Of a DNA stretch of 57,962 nucleotides, positions 25,767 through 34,591 are shown piece by piece. The position numbers were made by a program, and so were the translations under genes. This DNA comes from Candidatus Poseidonia alphae (GTDB taxonomy: Archaea > Thermoplasmatota > Poseidoniia > Poseidoniales > Poseidoniaceae): positions 19,353-77,314 of the forward strand of contig DAVD01000010.1 in the NCBI GenBank assembly GCA_002505405.1, read 5' to 3'. Numbering within the stretch: the stretch's first letter is position 1; each line of letters begins with the position of its first letter. The notes beneath the pieces are model-generated. The model worked only from the letters and a program-made list of their open reading frames with translations, was not told where the DNA came from and searched no databases.

Positions 25767-28316
25767 ATGAACGACATGGTTAATCTGGAAATCATCCAAG
25801 GGTTTTCATTGAGCATGATTCCCTCGCTATTTCTTGCATTCCTTGCGGCTTGGTTGTTTTGGGACCGAGTCGTTCCGCGTCAACTCAAAGGATTACAAGT
25901 GGCCTTCAAGACTGGAGATAAACGGTATGAAGTCCATCAAGTAACTGAATCGATTGATGACGTTAAGCATCTTCTTTCCCTTCGTGGTATGCGCTTTGGA
26001 GTGCTTTCATACCTCATGGCCCTCACGGGAAGTTTACTGTTCCTGTTTGAATTCTTAGCGGTTCGAATGGAACTTTCCCAAGGATTCCACGCCCCCTCTG
26101 TAGCCCTCGCCTTGATGCTCATTATACTGCCAGCAATTCTCTCAAGTGGAACCTCATTGGGTGCACAGGTCATTCGTCCGTTGGGGACCGTTAGGGCGAC
26201 CATGCAAAACAACACCCGTGCACGAAATGCTGGTTATGTTGCTCTCACCATTTCTTGGCTTCTTCTTGCAACTGCAGTAGGGCTGGTTCTCAATAGTCGA
26301 GGCGTCTCACAGACCCATCAACTTAGTATTGCAGCGCTTGTTGCTTTCAGTCCGGCGATTCTTGCTTACGGTCGTATTCTTGGCTCGTCATGGCACGCCT
26401 TGAAACAATCTTCCCAACAAATTTCAAAGGGTAAATCATCTCCTTTCCACAACCATTTGCCCAATGCGCGTCAACAATTCATTGCTCAAGTGGTTCATTT
26501 GAACTTGGTCGCGATGCCATTTGTTGCAATCAATACCCTCGTTTCTTTGTTGATTTTGCTGTATGATCCAACGATGTTTACCCATTCAGACCGAGTGCTA
26601 AATCTTCCTGAATACAGGCTCCAATCCACCTATATGGAAGAGGGTGGTTTGCTTGGCTTTGGTTTAATTGAACTCTTTTCTCACATTCCACAAGCTGGAA
26701 TTCGCGTTCCAATCGTGACCTCCCTGCTGCTATTCCTTTTGCTCAACGTTGCTGCCGTTGGGTTTTTGTTTGTTTATGAGGTCGCTCGCATTCTATTCCT
26801 TGATATTCAAGATGTTTCTGGAGTTGGAGGGATCCGCCTTGCAGACAGCAGATTGCTCCGTGCAGAGCCCGTTCAACAAGCCAGTCTTCTTAATTTCTGT
26901 TTCACGGGTTTTGCAGGTCAATCGATGTTGTTGTTAGCCCTTGCAATGATTACGTTTTGGGATTCTAGTTTTCTTCCACAGGGTGCTGCTTGCGGTGCAT
27001 GGGAATCCAGTGTTTGTTCAATTTTAGAAAAGAACATGTTGGAAGAATTGACATGGATGCTCGCTTCGGGCGGCCAGGTCGCTTTCTTAGCGGTTTGGAG
27101 CATCTCGCTGCGTCGATCGGGAGAACTGTACGATATTTCCTTTGATGCTTCCATGGATGAGGACCGTACTCGTCTCAGGGGAATGAGCGATATGATTTAT
27201 GTTAAACAACGCTCGGTTAACGAACTCGTTGCAGCCGAAGACTGGGATACAGCGCTCAAACGATATGAAACATTATCAGAGACCAAGGAGGTGACGCTCG
27301 TTGGATTGGACATGGTTCGGAAAACCAAGGCCACCATGCTCCTGTTTGCGGCCCTAGGCCGGTGGGACGAAGCCGAAGAAACAGCCATTGATCTTCTTGC
27401 CCTCAAAGGTGGGCGAGATGCCCAAATCTCCAGAATGGTTCTTTGTGCTGCAAGTCTGGCTCAGAGGGATATGAAAGAAGCACGTCCCCGACTTGACCTT
27501 CTGCCCGATGATGACATCGAAGCCGTTCGTTTAAAGTGGATTTCAACCGTTCTCAATAAAAAAGGAACCTTGAATCAACAGACGAAATCCATGCTAAGTA
27601 TTGACCCCTTGACAACTAAAAATATCGAAATGCTGCGTCAATATGGAGCAGCCGAAATCTCAACACCACGTCCAAGTAAGGTCAAAACGGCCATCGACCG
27701 TAGAACGTTCCTTTCTGAAATTGCTCGTATGCGAATGGTCGGCAAGAGCGAATACGCTCTCAATCTGCTTGAAGAAGCCATCGAGGTTGTTCGGGACATT
27801 GACTGGGTGCACGGTAGAATCACTCAAAGTCTTCTCAACTTTGATGTTGGGCGTGTGATGACTGCAGTGGACCTCGCTGAACGGATCTCAAAGGAACACC
27901 CTCGAAATCCCCATGTGCGTTCGATCATCATTCAGTATGCGGCATTGGGTCATACGACCATGCCTTCATCCGAACATACCAAGATAGAGTGGCTCTTTGA
28001 ATTAGGAAGCGATTGGAGAATTACATGGCCAAAGCACACCGTTGCGCCGGCTCCAGTGCTTGAGTCAGATCTTCTGCGCCAACACGCTTGGGCCGCAAAT
28101 GCCTGGGTTGGCCTTGCAAGCGAGAAAGGATTGGAGGCGTTACAAAAGTCCAGGAGGTCGCCTCACAACGAGTTGCCCGATGAGCTTCCGCTTGCCCTCT
28201 ATACACATCTGTCGGGTCTTCTTGTGACCATCGGTGGAATGCCTGTGGATTTGGGGCTGCCAGGTACTTTTGACTTGAATTCAGTTGACGGAAAAGGACT
28301 CTTGACCTTGTCGTAG
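25767..28316 (+). CDS. Large polytopic membrane protein with cytosolic helical-repeat domain
   Basis: An 849-aa protein I do not recognise. About nine membrane helices fill residues ~10-455, for example FGVLSYLMALTGSLLFLFEF, VALALMLIILPAILSS, and LTWMLASGGQVAFLAVWSIS as the last. The remaining ~390 residues are soluble helical pairs resembling TPRs (AAEDWDTALKRYETLSETKE, ALGRWDEAEETAIDLLALKG). The pattern 'membrane sensor or scaffold plus TPR platform' suggests protein-protein assembly at the membrane, but nothing in the sequence shows the partner. It starts one base after thrS stops, so the two are translationally coupled or at least cotranscribed. Confidence 0.8.
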   Translation: MNDMVNLEIIQGFSLSMIPSLFLAFLAAWLFWDRVVPRQLKGLQVAFKTGDKRYEVHQVTESIDDVKHLLSLRGMRFGVLSYLMALTGSLLFLFEFLAVRMELSQGFHAPSVALALMLIILPAILSSGTSLGAQVIRPLGTVRATMQNNTRARNAGYVALTISWLLLATAVGLVLNSRGVSQTHQLSIAALVAFSPAILAYGRILGSSWHALKQSSQQISKGKSSPFHNHLPNARQQFIAQVVHLNLVAMPFVAINTLVSLLILLYDPTMFTHSDRVLNLPEYRLQSTYMEEGGLLGFGLIELFSHIPQAGIRVPIVTSLLLFLLLNVAAVGFLFVYEVARILFLDIQDVSGVGGIRLADSRLLRAEPVQQASLLNFCFTGFAGQSMLLLALAMITFWDSSFLPQGAACGAWESSVCSILEKNMLEELTWMLASGGQVAFLAVWSISLRRSGELYDISFDASMDEDRTRLRGMSDMIYVKQRSVNELVAAEDWDTALKRYETLSETKEVTLVGLDMVRKTKATMLLFAALGRWDEAEETAIDLLALKGGRDAQISRMVLCAASLAQRDMKEARPRLDLLPDDDIEAVRLKWISTVLNKKGTLNQQTKSMLSIDPLTTKNIEMLRQYGAAEISTPRPSKVKTAIDRRTFLSEIARMRMVGKSEYALNLLEEAIEVVRDIDWVHGRITQSLLNFDVGRVMTAVDLAERISKEHPRNPHVRSIIIQYAALGHTTMPSSEHTKIEWLFELGSDWRITWPKHTVAPAPVLESDLLRQHAWAANAWVGLASEKGLEALQKSRRSPHNELPDELPLALYTHLSGLLVTIGGMPVDLGLPGTFDLNSVDGKGLLTLS

Positions 28317-28341
28317 GATCTTATCCGATGGTACTTGACCT

Positions 28342-28530
28342 TCAGATAGGACATGTTGAGTGACCCAGCAATTTGTAAAACGGACAAAATCCCATTGCGG
28401 ACGTGAGGAGGCCCCATGCTCCCAGAGCAAGGAGAATGACGTCCCAATCAATACCGGACAAATACTCAACGGTGACCATCCCGAAACCGGCGAAGAGGCG
28501 AATTATGCGGTCATTAAAGCCAAGATTCAT
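28342..28530 (-). CDS. Small DUF2892 (YgaP transmembrane-like) membrane protein
   Basis: A 62-aa protein with two membrane helices. The N-terminal DRIIRLFAGFGMV and the C-terminal GFCPFYKLLGHSTCP match the DUF2892 pattern (NxxDRxxRxxxG ... GFCPLYxLLGxxTC). In bacteria this module is found alone or after a rhodanese domain, as in YgaP. Two Cys residues flank the last segment and could relate to sulfur or thiol chemistry; that is not shown. It is convergent with the large membrane protein gene and followed upstream by an AT-rich spacer. Confidence 0.8.
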   Translation of the reverse strand: MNLGFNDRIIRLFAGFGMVTVEYLSGIDWDVILLALGAWGLLTSAMGFCPFYKLLGHSTCPI

Positions 28531-28621
28531 CGTTGTTCACTAAATAAACATTTGACGACTTACCATATAAAACACTGTTTGAGATGATTATTCAATGATT
28601 TTACGCACCATTGCATCTTTT

Positions 28622-29056
28622 TTAGGTTGTATTGAGTATCGTCGGACCAACAATTTTCGCCCCCTCAGGACCACTTATTGTGAATGTTATGATGCAACTT
28701 TGTGAACAGATATCCACTCCGTTTTCGTTCACATTCAAGGTTTCACCGAGTTCCCAAGATGAATTGTCCTTGCCGTCTATCTGAACGACTAGACAGCCTC
28801 CGCCTGAGGTTGCAGTCGAGCAATTATGAGCGGTCCCGTCCTGTGTGATAATGATCTCAAGGTCCGAGAAATCCATGTTTGAACCGCCCTTCTCATCGAG
28901 TGTGATGGCGAAGAGTACGTCAGAGGATGATTCAGAATTAGCCTCGTCAATAGAATCTTCGATAGAGTAGTAGAACTTTTGTTGTTCACTGATACAACCT
29001 GAGGTCATTGATGAGACAGCAACCATGAGCAGCACCACCAACCGTTCTCTGCCCAT
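28622..29056 (-). CDS. Small predicted lipoprotein
   Basis: The protein is 144 aa. The N-terminus (MGRERLVVLLMVAVSSMTSG followed by Cys) is a lipoprotein-type signal with a SGC lipobox, so the mature protein is probably lipid-anchored outside. The mature part is a small beta-rich domain with two Cys pairs (HNCSTATSGGGC and DICSQSC) that may form disulfides. Its layout (LFAITLDEKGG ... LEIIITQDG ... WELGETLNV ... GAKIVGPTIL) resembles the C-terminal beta domain of archaeal pilin-like proteins, which I regard as a weak similarity. Function unknown. It is divergent from the membrane protein gene that follows. Confidence 0.65.
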   Translation of the reverse strand: MGRERLVVLLMVAVSSMTSGCISEQQKFYYSIEDSIDEANSESSSDVLFAITLDEKGGSNMDFSDLEIIITQDGTAHNCSTATSGGGCLVVQIDGKDNSSWELGETLNVNENGVDICSQSCIITFTISGPEGAKIVGPTILNTT

Positions 29057-29229
29057 GGTTTTCCGTTAGAGTTGCCTCATTTAGGTTCATGCATCATGAG
29101 AAATCAATTCGCAGGAAACGGTGTTCAACGCCGGCCAGCACTTAGGGGATGCTTCGAAGGGTACCAAACCGTACGGTACGCTGCTTCTCAACCACAACGC
29201 ATATTCCAAATTTGAAAGACCACGGCACC

Positions 29230-29808
29230 ATGGAAGAAGCAATTTTAGAGGTGGAACAAGGCACAACCTTAGATGATCAGCACCCCGAACAAAAAAGAAC
29301 TCTGTATTTTGCTTTTGCCTCAACTTTGGCATTTATTCTCTATTCAACACTCGTCCTGGATCCTGTTGGTAAATGTTTCAGGCTAGAGGAGAGTTCGAAT
29401 TCATTAGGGCTTACCTTCACTTACACGTTGCAAATGGTGGAAGATTTTTTCGAATTGAGAAGCCAAAACCAACTCGAATGCTACAGGGAGTTCCTACAAC
29501 TTTGGGATGTAATTTTCGCAGTCATCTATGCATCAATGTATGGTTTCTGGATCATGTACTTCTTCAATAATCGCCGTGTATTTTTGATTGCACCTCTCCT
29601 TGCAATGGTTGCAGACTGGATAGAAAACATTACTGAAATCTTAATGATAAACGGTTACCTTGATTCAGACACAATCTCTGGAACCCTCGTTTCGGTAGGG
29701 TCAGGGATTAACGCGGTCAAGTGGATGATGTTAACCTTAACATACCTCATACTTATTGCGGGAATCGTCACTAAAATACGTTCATTTCTTTGGAAGACGG
29801 ACCAATAG
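29230..29808 (+). CDS. Four-helix integral membrane protein, unknown function
   Basis: About 192 aa from ATG 29230 (MEEAILEVEQGTTLDDQHPE). The frame is open from 29149, but the extra 27 residues look like non-coding DNA. Membrane helices are visible around YFAFASTLAFILYSTLVL, LWDVIFAVIYASMYGFWIMY, VFLIAPLLAMVADWIENIT and WMMLTLTYLILIAGIVTKI. The motif ADWIEN in the third helix recalls a scattered family of small membrane proteins with a conserved D-x-x-EN. No catalytic motif is seen and no partner is obvious from neighbours. Confidence 0.65.
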   Translation: MEEAILEVEQGTTLDDQHPEQKRTLYFAFASTLAFILYSTLVLDPVGKCFRLEESSNSLGLTFTYTLQMVEDFFELRSQNQLECYREFLQLWDVIFAVIYASMYGFWIMYFFNNRRVFLIAPLLAMVADWIENITEILMINGYLDSDTISGTLVSVGSGINAVKWMMLTLTYLILIAGIVTKIRSFLWKTDQ

Positions 29809-29909
29809 TGAATGAAGATGAAAGGGCAGCAGCGTTTTTCAGACAGCATTATTTGTCAACAAAAGACTGCTTTAAACCGTATTGGACCCGTGAGAGGGTG
29901 CGAATTTAA
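29808..29909 (+). CDS. Possible 33-aa ORF overlapping the upstream stop (TAGTG)
   Basis: GTG 29808 overlaps the stop of the membrane protein gene and opens VNEDERAAAFFRQHYLSTKD, then CFKPYWTRERVRI. The amino-acid mix is protein-like and the overlap would allow coupling, but the length is too short for confidence. Confidence 0.2.
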   Translation: MNEDERAAAFFRQHYLSTKDCFKPYWTRERVRI

Positions 29910-29924
29910 TGCCTTATGAACGGT

Positions 29925-31685
29925 TCAAATCCGTCTTCGCAGGCGTTCCATTGCAGCATCTGCCTGTGATAAGTGATTCAAACAGTCCTCAATGCGACTG
30001 ACTCCAAGCATTTCCTCCGCAAGGGCAATGGCTCGTTCACATTCCCTTCGGTCATCGTCTTCAATGGTGATTTGAGAAGCATCGCATTGATTTCGTAAGG
30101 TTCGCCATTCGTCGATTACGAAGTCGTAAAGCTCCAAGGCATCATCGCTGGCTTTTCCTTCTTTATCCAACTCAGCAGTCATTCGCTCGAGCAACATCCC
30201 GGCATGTGACCATGATTTGGCCTGTGCTGCACTGTCAATCTCTTCCAATGCCTTCTCCCATGACTTTTCATCATCACGTCCCTCATAGCGCTGAACGAGT
30301 TTCTTACGCTGTTTAAGGGCCCGAAGAACATCATCCATTGCAGCTCGTTCTTTTTCGATGGTACGAACCACTCCGTCTGCTAATCCGATCGCTTGACTGG
30401 CATGACCTTGGTCTACCGCTTCTTCTGCCTGATCAAGCCGTTCTTTCAATTGGGAAGTATCAAGCCCATCAGCCTGCTTAAGTTGCCTATGGGCCTCTTT
30501 GAGAGAGATGAGGGCGCGATCTTGAGCGTCTCCATCGGCTAGCATTTGTGCAGGGATTACCGAAGCATATTCATATGCTTCATGTGGCTTTTCAGAAGCA
30601 AGGAATTCCTTGGCTTCGTTTAACATCTCATACAAGCGCTTGATGCCATCACCTTTCTTCCCGTCAAGAAGACGAGATCCTTCTGTGATGGCTTGCTCCG
30701 CTTGGCCCCACCATTCAATAATTTCTGCTGCTCGCTTTTTTGCTTCTCGGAAGAGAAGTTCGCCCTCCCGGAGTGAACCGAGTTGGACTTCGCGTTCACC
30801 CATATCGAACGCTTTTTGTGGGCGCTTAGCGGTGGGGGCAATATCTGAGGCTTGTTTCACAGCTGCCAGTGCATCGTTGCGGATGATTTCCACATCGTCT
30901 GCAAGAGAAAGCGAACGCTCCATATCTTCTTCGCCCTCATCCAAAAGTCTCATGCCGTATTTTGGGTCCAAATGTCCTTCTTCCCGTGCGGTGGTAAGGA
31001 GACTTGCTGCCTGATCGACGGCTGCTCCTTGTGATTTGAGTTCTAAGAGGCGCAATTCAAGTGCATCCAGGCGCTTCTTGAAGGCTTTGCGCAGTATTTT
31101 TTGGTCGTCTCCGACCATCCAAGCGTAAGTTGTATCGACAACGGATAAAAGCACGACGAGGGGGGCGATGAATGAAAGAACCTGTGTATAGTCTGCTGCT
31201 TGGGAAAAGAGTAGAATTGTTGCCGATGCGCTCCCGATGCCGGTCAGGATTGAGCGGAAGCGAAGAACGTCAAAGCCACCTCTTAGGAGCGTCCTGGATT
31301 GCAGGCGGCAAAACCACCCAACGGCCATAACAAGAACACTTCCGACGGTGGTTCCGTTCAATTCAGCCTCTAAGCCGAGGGCTCCAATGACCATGAGAAC
31401 AGGCCAAGCTACCGTTGTTGATGCTCCAATACGACTCCGGGCTGCTGGGTCATCCAGCGCCAGGTCTTGGAGAATAATCCCCCAGAACAACAGGAGCATT
31501 GGGGCGCCAAAGCCAGCCAAAGAGACTCCTTTATCGCTAAATAAGTCACTTAATGTCGGCCAGGCGAGCCAAATCGCACAAATAAGAATCAGAAGTGCGG
31601 TAGCCATGGTTACAGAATCAACGCGTTTGGCCCTACGTTGACGCTCGGACTCAATTGCCGAATCCACATCAGCCCAAGTGACCAT
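29925..31685 (-). CDS. Membrane protein with long cytosolic coiled-coil/helical-repeat domain
   Basis: A 586-aa protein I do not recognise. Six membrane helices lie in residues ~27-190 (for example MATALLILICAIWLAWPTL and VLSFIAPLVVLLSVVDTTYA). The rest, ~200-586, is highly charged helix rich in E, K, R and A, with repeated units of about 60-90 residues in which 'ALAxAEExLxxGxxxxAxxxAxxA' patterns recur (RLDQAEEAVDQGHASQAIG; CERAIALAEEMLGVSRIED). This suggests stacked helical hairpins acting as a scaffold under the membrane. It shares its overall plan (membrane half, helical-repeat half) with the 849-aa protein at 25.8 kb. It is divergent from pyrB. Confidence 0.75.
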   Translation of the reverse strand: MVTWADVDSAIESERQRRAKRVDSVTMATALLILICAIWLAWPTLSDLFSDKGVSLAGFGAPMLLLFWGIILQDLALDDPAARSRIGASTTVAWPVLMVIGALGLEAELNGTTVGSVLVMAVGWFCRLQSRTLLRGGFDVLRFRSILTGIGSASATILLFSQAADYTQVLSFIAPLVVLLSVVDTTYAWMVGDDQKILRKAFKKRLDALELRLLELKSQGAAVDQAASLLTTAREEGHLDPKYGMRLLDEGEEDMERSLSLADDVEIIRNDALAAVKQASDIAPTAKRPQKAFDMGEREVQLGSLREGELLFREAKKRAAEIIEWWGQAEQAITEGSRLLDGKKGDGIKRLYEMLNEAKEFLASEKPHEAYEYASVIPAQMLADGDAQDRALISLKEAHRQLKQADGLDTSQLKERLDQAEEAVDQGHASQAIGLADGVVRTIEKERAAMDDVLRALKQRKKLVQRYEGRDDEKSWEKALEEIDSAAQAKSWSHAGMLLERMTAELDKEGKASDDALELYDFVIDEWRTLRNQCDASQITIEDDDRRECERAIALAEEMLGVSRIEDCLNHLSQADAAMERLRRRI

Positions 31686-31816
31686 GAGGTTCCGACAGCA
31701 GTTTTACCCATAATCACTCCGCTTCAATGGTCGGAAATAACCCTAGACCTCTCATTGGTGTTGTCGGGAATGTTCATGGGTGTCTTTCACCCGTTGTCGA
31801 AAAGCGAGGGAGTATT

Positions 31817-32767
31817 ATGGCCGGTCTCATTACGATGGATGATTTATCCAATGACGAAATTCACAGCATTCTAGAGGATGCAGAACGCCTTCTTCCAGTT
31901 GCAGAAGGCAAGATATACCTGCCGTTACTTCAAGGGAAGATTCTTGGAAACTTGTTCTTCGAACCCAGTACACGAACACGAATGTCGTTTGAAACTGCAA
32001 TGAAGCGTTTAGGCGGAGATGTTGTCAACCTTGGAGACGTCAAAACATCTTCAGTTGTCAAAGGTGAAACACTATTTGATACGATTCAGATGGTTGACGG
32101 GTATACGGATATCATCGCCATGCGCCATCCTCGTCAAGGAGCGGCTCAATACGCTCAAGATGCAGCCAGAGTTCCCATCCTGAACGGTGGCGATGGGGCG
32201 GGTCATCACCCAACCCAAACCATGCTTGACTTGTTTACCATCAAGCAGGCCCATGGACGGCTTGACGGCTTGAAGGTCGTTCTTGCTGGAGACTTGCGCT
32301 ATGGCCGAACCGTACATTCACTCAGTCACGCTCTGACTCGTTTTGGATGCGAGTTGATTTTTGCAAGTCCTAAACTCCTCCGTATGCCTGCAGAAATCGT
32401 AGAGGATTTGACAACGCATGGGGGTCATGTGGTCGAAACCGAAGACCTTCTCTCATCGTTGGCTGAGGCAGATGTTGTTTACATGACGCGAATTCAAAAA
32501 GAGCGCTTCGCTGATGAGGATGAGTATACGAAAGTAGCTGGCGCATACAAATTGCACGCTTCGAATTTAGAGGGTACTAAGGAGGACATGATCATCATGC
32601 ATCCACTTCCACGGGTCGACGAAATCCATCCCTCTGTTGACAAAACCCGGCATGCACGGTATTTCCAGCAAGCGTTTAACGGCGTTGTAGCAAGGATGGC
32701 TCTTTTATGCCGGTTGCTGGGCGTCACTGTCCCGGACGACATCTCTACTGCGGGAGGTGATTTGTGA
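31817..32767 (+). CDS. pyrB: Aspartate carbamoyltransferase catalytic subunit
   Basis: A 316-aa subunit that joins carbamoyl phosphate and aspartate in pyrimidine synthesis. FFEPSTRTRMSFETAMKRLG holds the carbamoyl-phosphate site STRTR; AMRHPRQGAA and GDGAGHHPTQTMLDLFTI carry HPTQ; the Asp-site segment is IIMHPLPRVDEIHP. ATG 31817 gives the usual N-terminus (MAGLITMDDLSNDEIHSIL); the frame is open from 31727 but the extra part is not family-like. The pyrB stop overlaps the pyrI ATG (TGATG), indicating translational coupling. The pair forms the archaeal/enterobacterial-type holoenzyme. Confidence 0.97.
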   Translation: MAGLITMDDLSNDEIHSILEDAERLLPVAEGKIYLPLLQGKILGNLFFEPSTRTRMSFETAMKRLGGDVVNLGDVKTSSVVKGETLFDTIQMVDGYTDIIAMRHPRQGAAQYAQDAARVPILNGGDGAGHHPTQTMLDLFTIKQAHGRLDGLKVVLAGDLRYGRTVHSLSHALTRFGCELIFASPKLLRMPAEIVEDLTTHGGHVVETEDLLSSLAEADVVYMTRIQKERFADEDEYTKVAGAYKLHASNLEGTKEDMIIMHPLPRVDEIHPSVDKTRHARYFQQAFNGVVARMALLCRLLGVTVPDDISTAGGDL

Positions 32768-33243
32768 TGGCTCAGGAACACAACATGCGACGTGTCACTG
32801 CCATCCGTAACGGGACCGTTATCGACCATATTCCTTCGGGGCAAGCAATGCGTGTGCTCGAGATGCTTAACATGAACAAAACAACATCCGTTCCGGTTTC
32901 CATGGTCATGAATGTTCCTTCAAAGAAGATGGGGACTAAGGATATCATCAAAGTTGAAGACCGTGAATTAACTCAAGATGAACTCAATCGTCTTGCTCTT
33001 GTCGCCCCGGAGGCTCATGTGGCGATTATCCGTGCTTACAGCGTCGCCCAAAAGATGACGATTCAAATTGGAGAAGAAGTAACGAATGTTGTCCGCTGCA
33101 CGTTTTCAAACTGCATCACGACCAACCCCCGTGAACCGTTGGCTCACCGCCTGCGTGTTATGGGTAGAGAGCCTCTTGTTCTACGCTGCCATTACTGTGG
33201 CCGGCCTCAGGACTTAGAGAAGTTGATCAGCAATTTGTTGTGA
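32767..33243 (+). CDS. pyrI: Aspartate carbamoyltransferase regulatory subunit
   Basis: A 158-aa allosteric subunit that binds CTP/ATP. The N-terminal nucleotide-binding part includes VIDHIPSGQAMRVLEMLNM (the IxHIPxGxAxxVL signature). The C-terminal zinc domain has the four cysteines in CTFSNCITTNPRE and LRCHYCGR. ATG 32767 overlaps the pyrB stop; a GTG at 32764 also exists. Its stop codon directly abuts that of the convergent ncsA gene with no spacer. CTP made by pyrG in the same window would be its feedback ligand by family knowledge. Confidence 0.97.
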   Translation: MAQEHNMRRVTAIRNGTVIDHIPSGQAMRVLEMLNMNKTTSVPVSMVMNVPSKKMGTKDIIKVEDRELTQDELNRLALVAPEAHVAIIRAYSVAQKMTIQIGEEVTNVVRCTFSNCITTNPREPLAHRLRVMGREPLVLRCHYCGRPQDLEKLISNLL

Positions 33244-34257
33244 TCATTCTTCATCAATTGATAACAAGTCTCGCATATCACAGGCTTTGCATTGCAAGCC
33301 AGATGTCATGCTACCGCAGCGTTCGCATGGGTGAGGGGGGGCCGGTCGAGTGGAACCGCCTCCCAATTCAACAACTTGGTCTCTTAGCGCTTTGACTTGG
33401 TCAGCCATACGCACGAGTCCATGTCGGGTGCCCGGTACATCGGCTTCCATTGTTGCTACCAAATCCCGATGTCGCCATCGGAGGGCTCCTCTGGCGTTGG
33501 GGCATTCTTCATGGTGGAGGGGCAGATTTTTGTGCGTCGCATACAGGTGAATTTCTTGTTCGGGGACCCAGCGCAAAGGGACAATTCGTGGTGCTAAACC
33601 ATCAACCCGATTGGTGGTGTGGGGTGCAAGCCTTAGCGTACGTTCCATGTCCCCGTTGGAAACATTCATCAGCACAGTTTGAGCCATGTCGTCTAAATTA
33701 TGCCCCAGGGCGATGTAGTCAGCTCCGATACGTTCCGCCAAATGGTTGATCCCCTGCCTTCGGAAAACTCCACAATAAGCACAAGGCATTCGCGGTGCAT
33801 TGTTGTCTTTCTCCATCGCCATTGGTAATCTGCGGACTACTTCATCCATTTCAATGAACGAAAGTTCAGGGTAGGATACGGTCTCGTGCCGAATCTCTAA
33901 CTGGTCGCACAGGTCTTTTGCACATACTATCGATGGAGGGCGGTACCCTTCAATGCCTTCATCAACGGTGCCAGCAACGATGGTCACATCCCTTCGTTCT
34001 CCAAGCAAATCAACAAGAGAGTGGAGCAAAACGGCAGAATCCTTTCCACCCGATACGGCCACCAAAATCGTTGTGTGTTCCCCACGTTTCAATGGAAGTT
34101 GCAGGCGAAGTTCCTTTCCGATTTTCTTTCGTACTGATTTTGCGAGATGTTTTCCACACAAAACCCGGCCTGAGTACGCCTGTTCAACAACAGCAGGCTT
34201 GTTGCACGAATCACATGAAGGGATTTGAAAAGGTCCCTCCGGTGCTGCCTCGGCCAT
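33244..34257 (-). CDS. ncsA: tRNA 2-thiolation protein NcsA/TtuA-type (PP-loop ATPase)
   Basis: About 337 aa from ATG 34257. An N-terminal zinc ribbon (PSCDSCNKPAVVEQAYSGRV, then LCGKH) is followed by the PP-loop ILVAVSGGKDSAVLLHSLVD. MPCAYCGVFRRQGIN and LGHNLDDMAQTVLMNVSNGD are typical of the TtuA/Ncs6 family, where these cysteines bind an Fe-S cluster. A second zinc ribbon ends the protein (PHPCERCGSM, LQCKACDMRDLL). It activates the tRNA uridine by adenylation and inserts sulfur at U34 or U54; which site cannot be told here. Tail-to-tail with pyrI. A run of T on the minus strand at ~34320 may be its TATA-like element. Confidence 0.93.
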   Translation of the reverse strand: MAEAAPEGPFQIPSCDSCNKPAVVEQAYSGRVLCGKHLAKSVRKKIGKELRLQLPLKRGEHTTILVAVSGGKDSAVLLHSLVDLLGERRDVTIVAGTVDEGIEGYRPPSIVCAKDLCDQLEIRHETVSYPELSFIEMDEVVRRLPMAMEKDNNAPRMPCAYCGVFRRQGINHLAERIGADYIALGHNLDDMAQTVLMNVSNGDMERTLRLAPHTTNRVDGLAPRIVPLRWVPEQEIHLYATHKNLPLHHEECPNARGALRWRHRDLVATMEADVPGTRHGLVRMADQVKALRDQVVELGGGSTRPAPPHPCERCGSMTSGLQCKACDMRDLLSIDEE

Positions 34258-34335
34258 AATGCGTGGGGCGCCGCTGGAGTGTTTCAAATCAACGGCTTCA
34301 GCAATGACCGACCGAGGTTAAAAAAACAGGTAAAA

Positions 34336-34377
34336 TTTTCCAATTGAATATTTGATTTTCTAATTGAATCTTCTTGA
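34336..34377 (+). repeat. Imperfect tandem repeat, two ~20-nt units
   Basis: Both units share the core TTTTC(C/T)AATTGAAT followed by a TTGA end. It lies about 80 nt upstream of ncsA and 215 nt upstream of the roadblock gene; a regulator-binding site is possible. Confidence 0.4.
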
Positions 34378-34488
34378 TGCGGTGAGGCGGTAGCGGTCCA
34401 AATTTTTTCGAAGCCATGATGGCTGGCGAGAGGTCAGGTCAATGCCAATCAATGCATATCGTACTGTTTTTCTCAGGTTCAAATATAT

Positions 34489-34502
34489 TTTCCAGTTGGA
34501 AA
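34489..34502. promoter_or_regulatory. Palindrome TTTCCA-GT-TGGAAA overlapping a TATA-like box
   Basis: A perfect 6-bp inverted repeat with a 2-nt centre, immediately after caaatatattt. A repressor bound here would cover the presumed TATA box of the roadblock cassette. Confidence 0.4.
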
Positions 34503-34591
34503 TTCCAATAGGGTCCTCAAATCCACTGAAAACCCTTCTTGAGCGCAAAACTTCTTGAAGGCTACAGCGGTGTCACTGAGGTTGAGCGACC

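Larger units (their letters stand above)
34258..34591. other. 334-bp non-coding, AT-rich divergent intergenic region with repeats
   Basis: This is the longest gap in the window, between ncsA (minus) and the roadblock gene (plus). It holds an imperfect tandem repeat at 34336-34377 (ttttccaattgaatatttga, then ttttctaattgaatcttcttga), a TATA-like aaatatattt at 34481-34490, and the palindrome tttccagttggaaa at 34489-34502. No tRNA cloverleaf could be built around the ggttcaaat at ~34476. It probably carries the two divergent promoters with an operator; an unrecognised small RNA is possible. Confidence 0.5.

Noticed and set aside
34440..34500. tRNA gene suggested by a ggttcaaat TPsiC-like string
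   Set aside because: No acceptor stem, D-arm or anticodon stem could be paired around it.
34360..34548. 62-codon minus-strand frame in the ncsA/roadblock intergenic region
   Set aside because: No recognisable motif. It runs through the tandem repeat and TATA-like region and lacks a ribosome-binding site; more likely non-coding.
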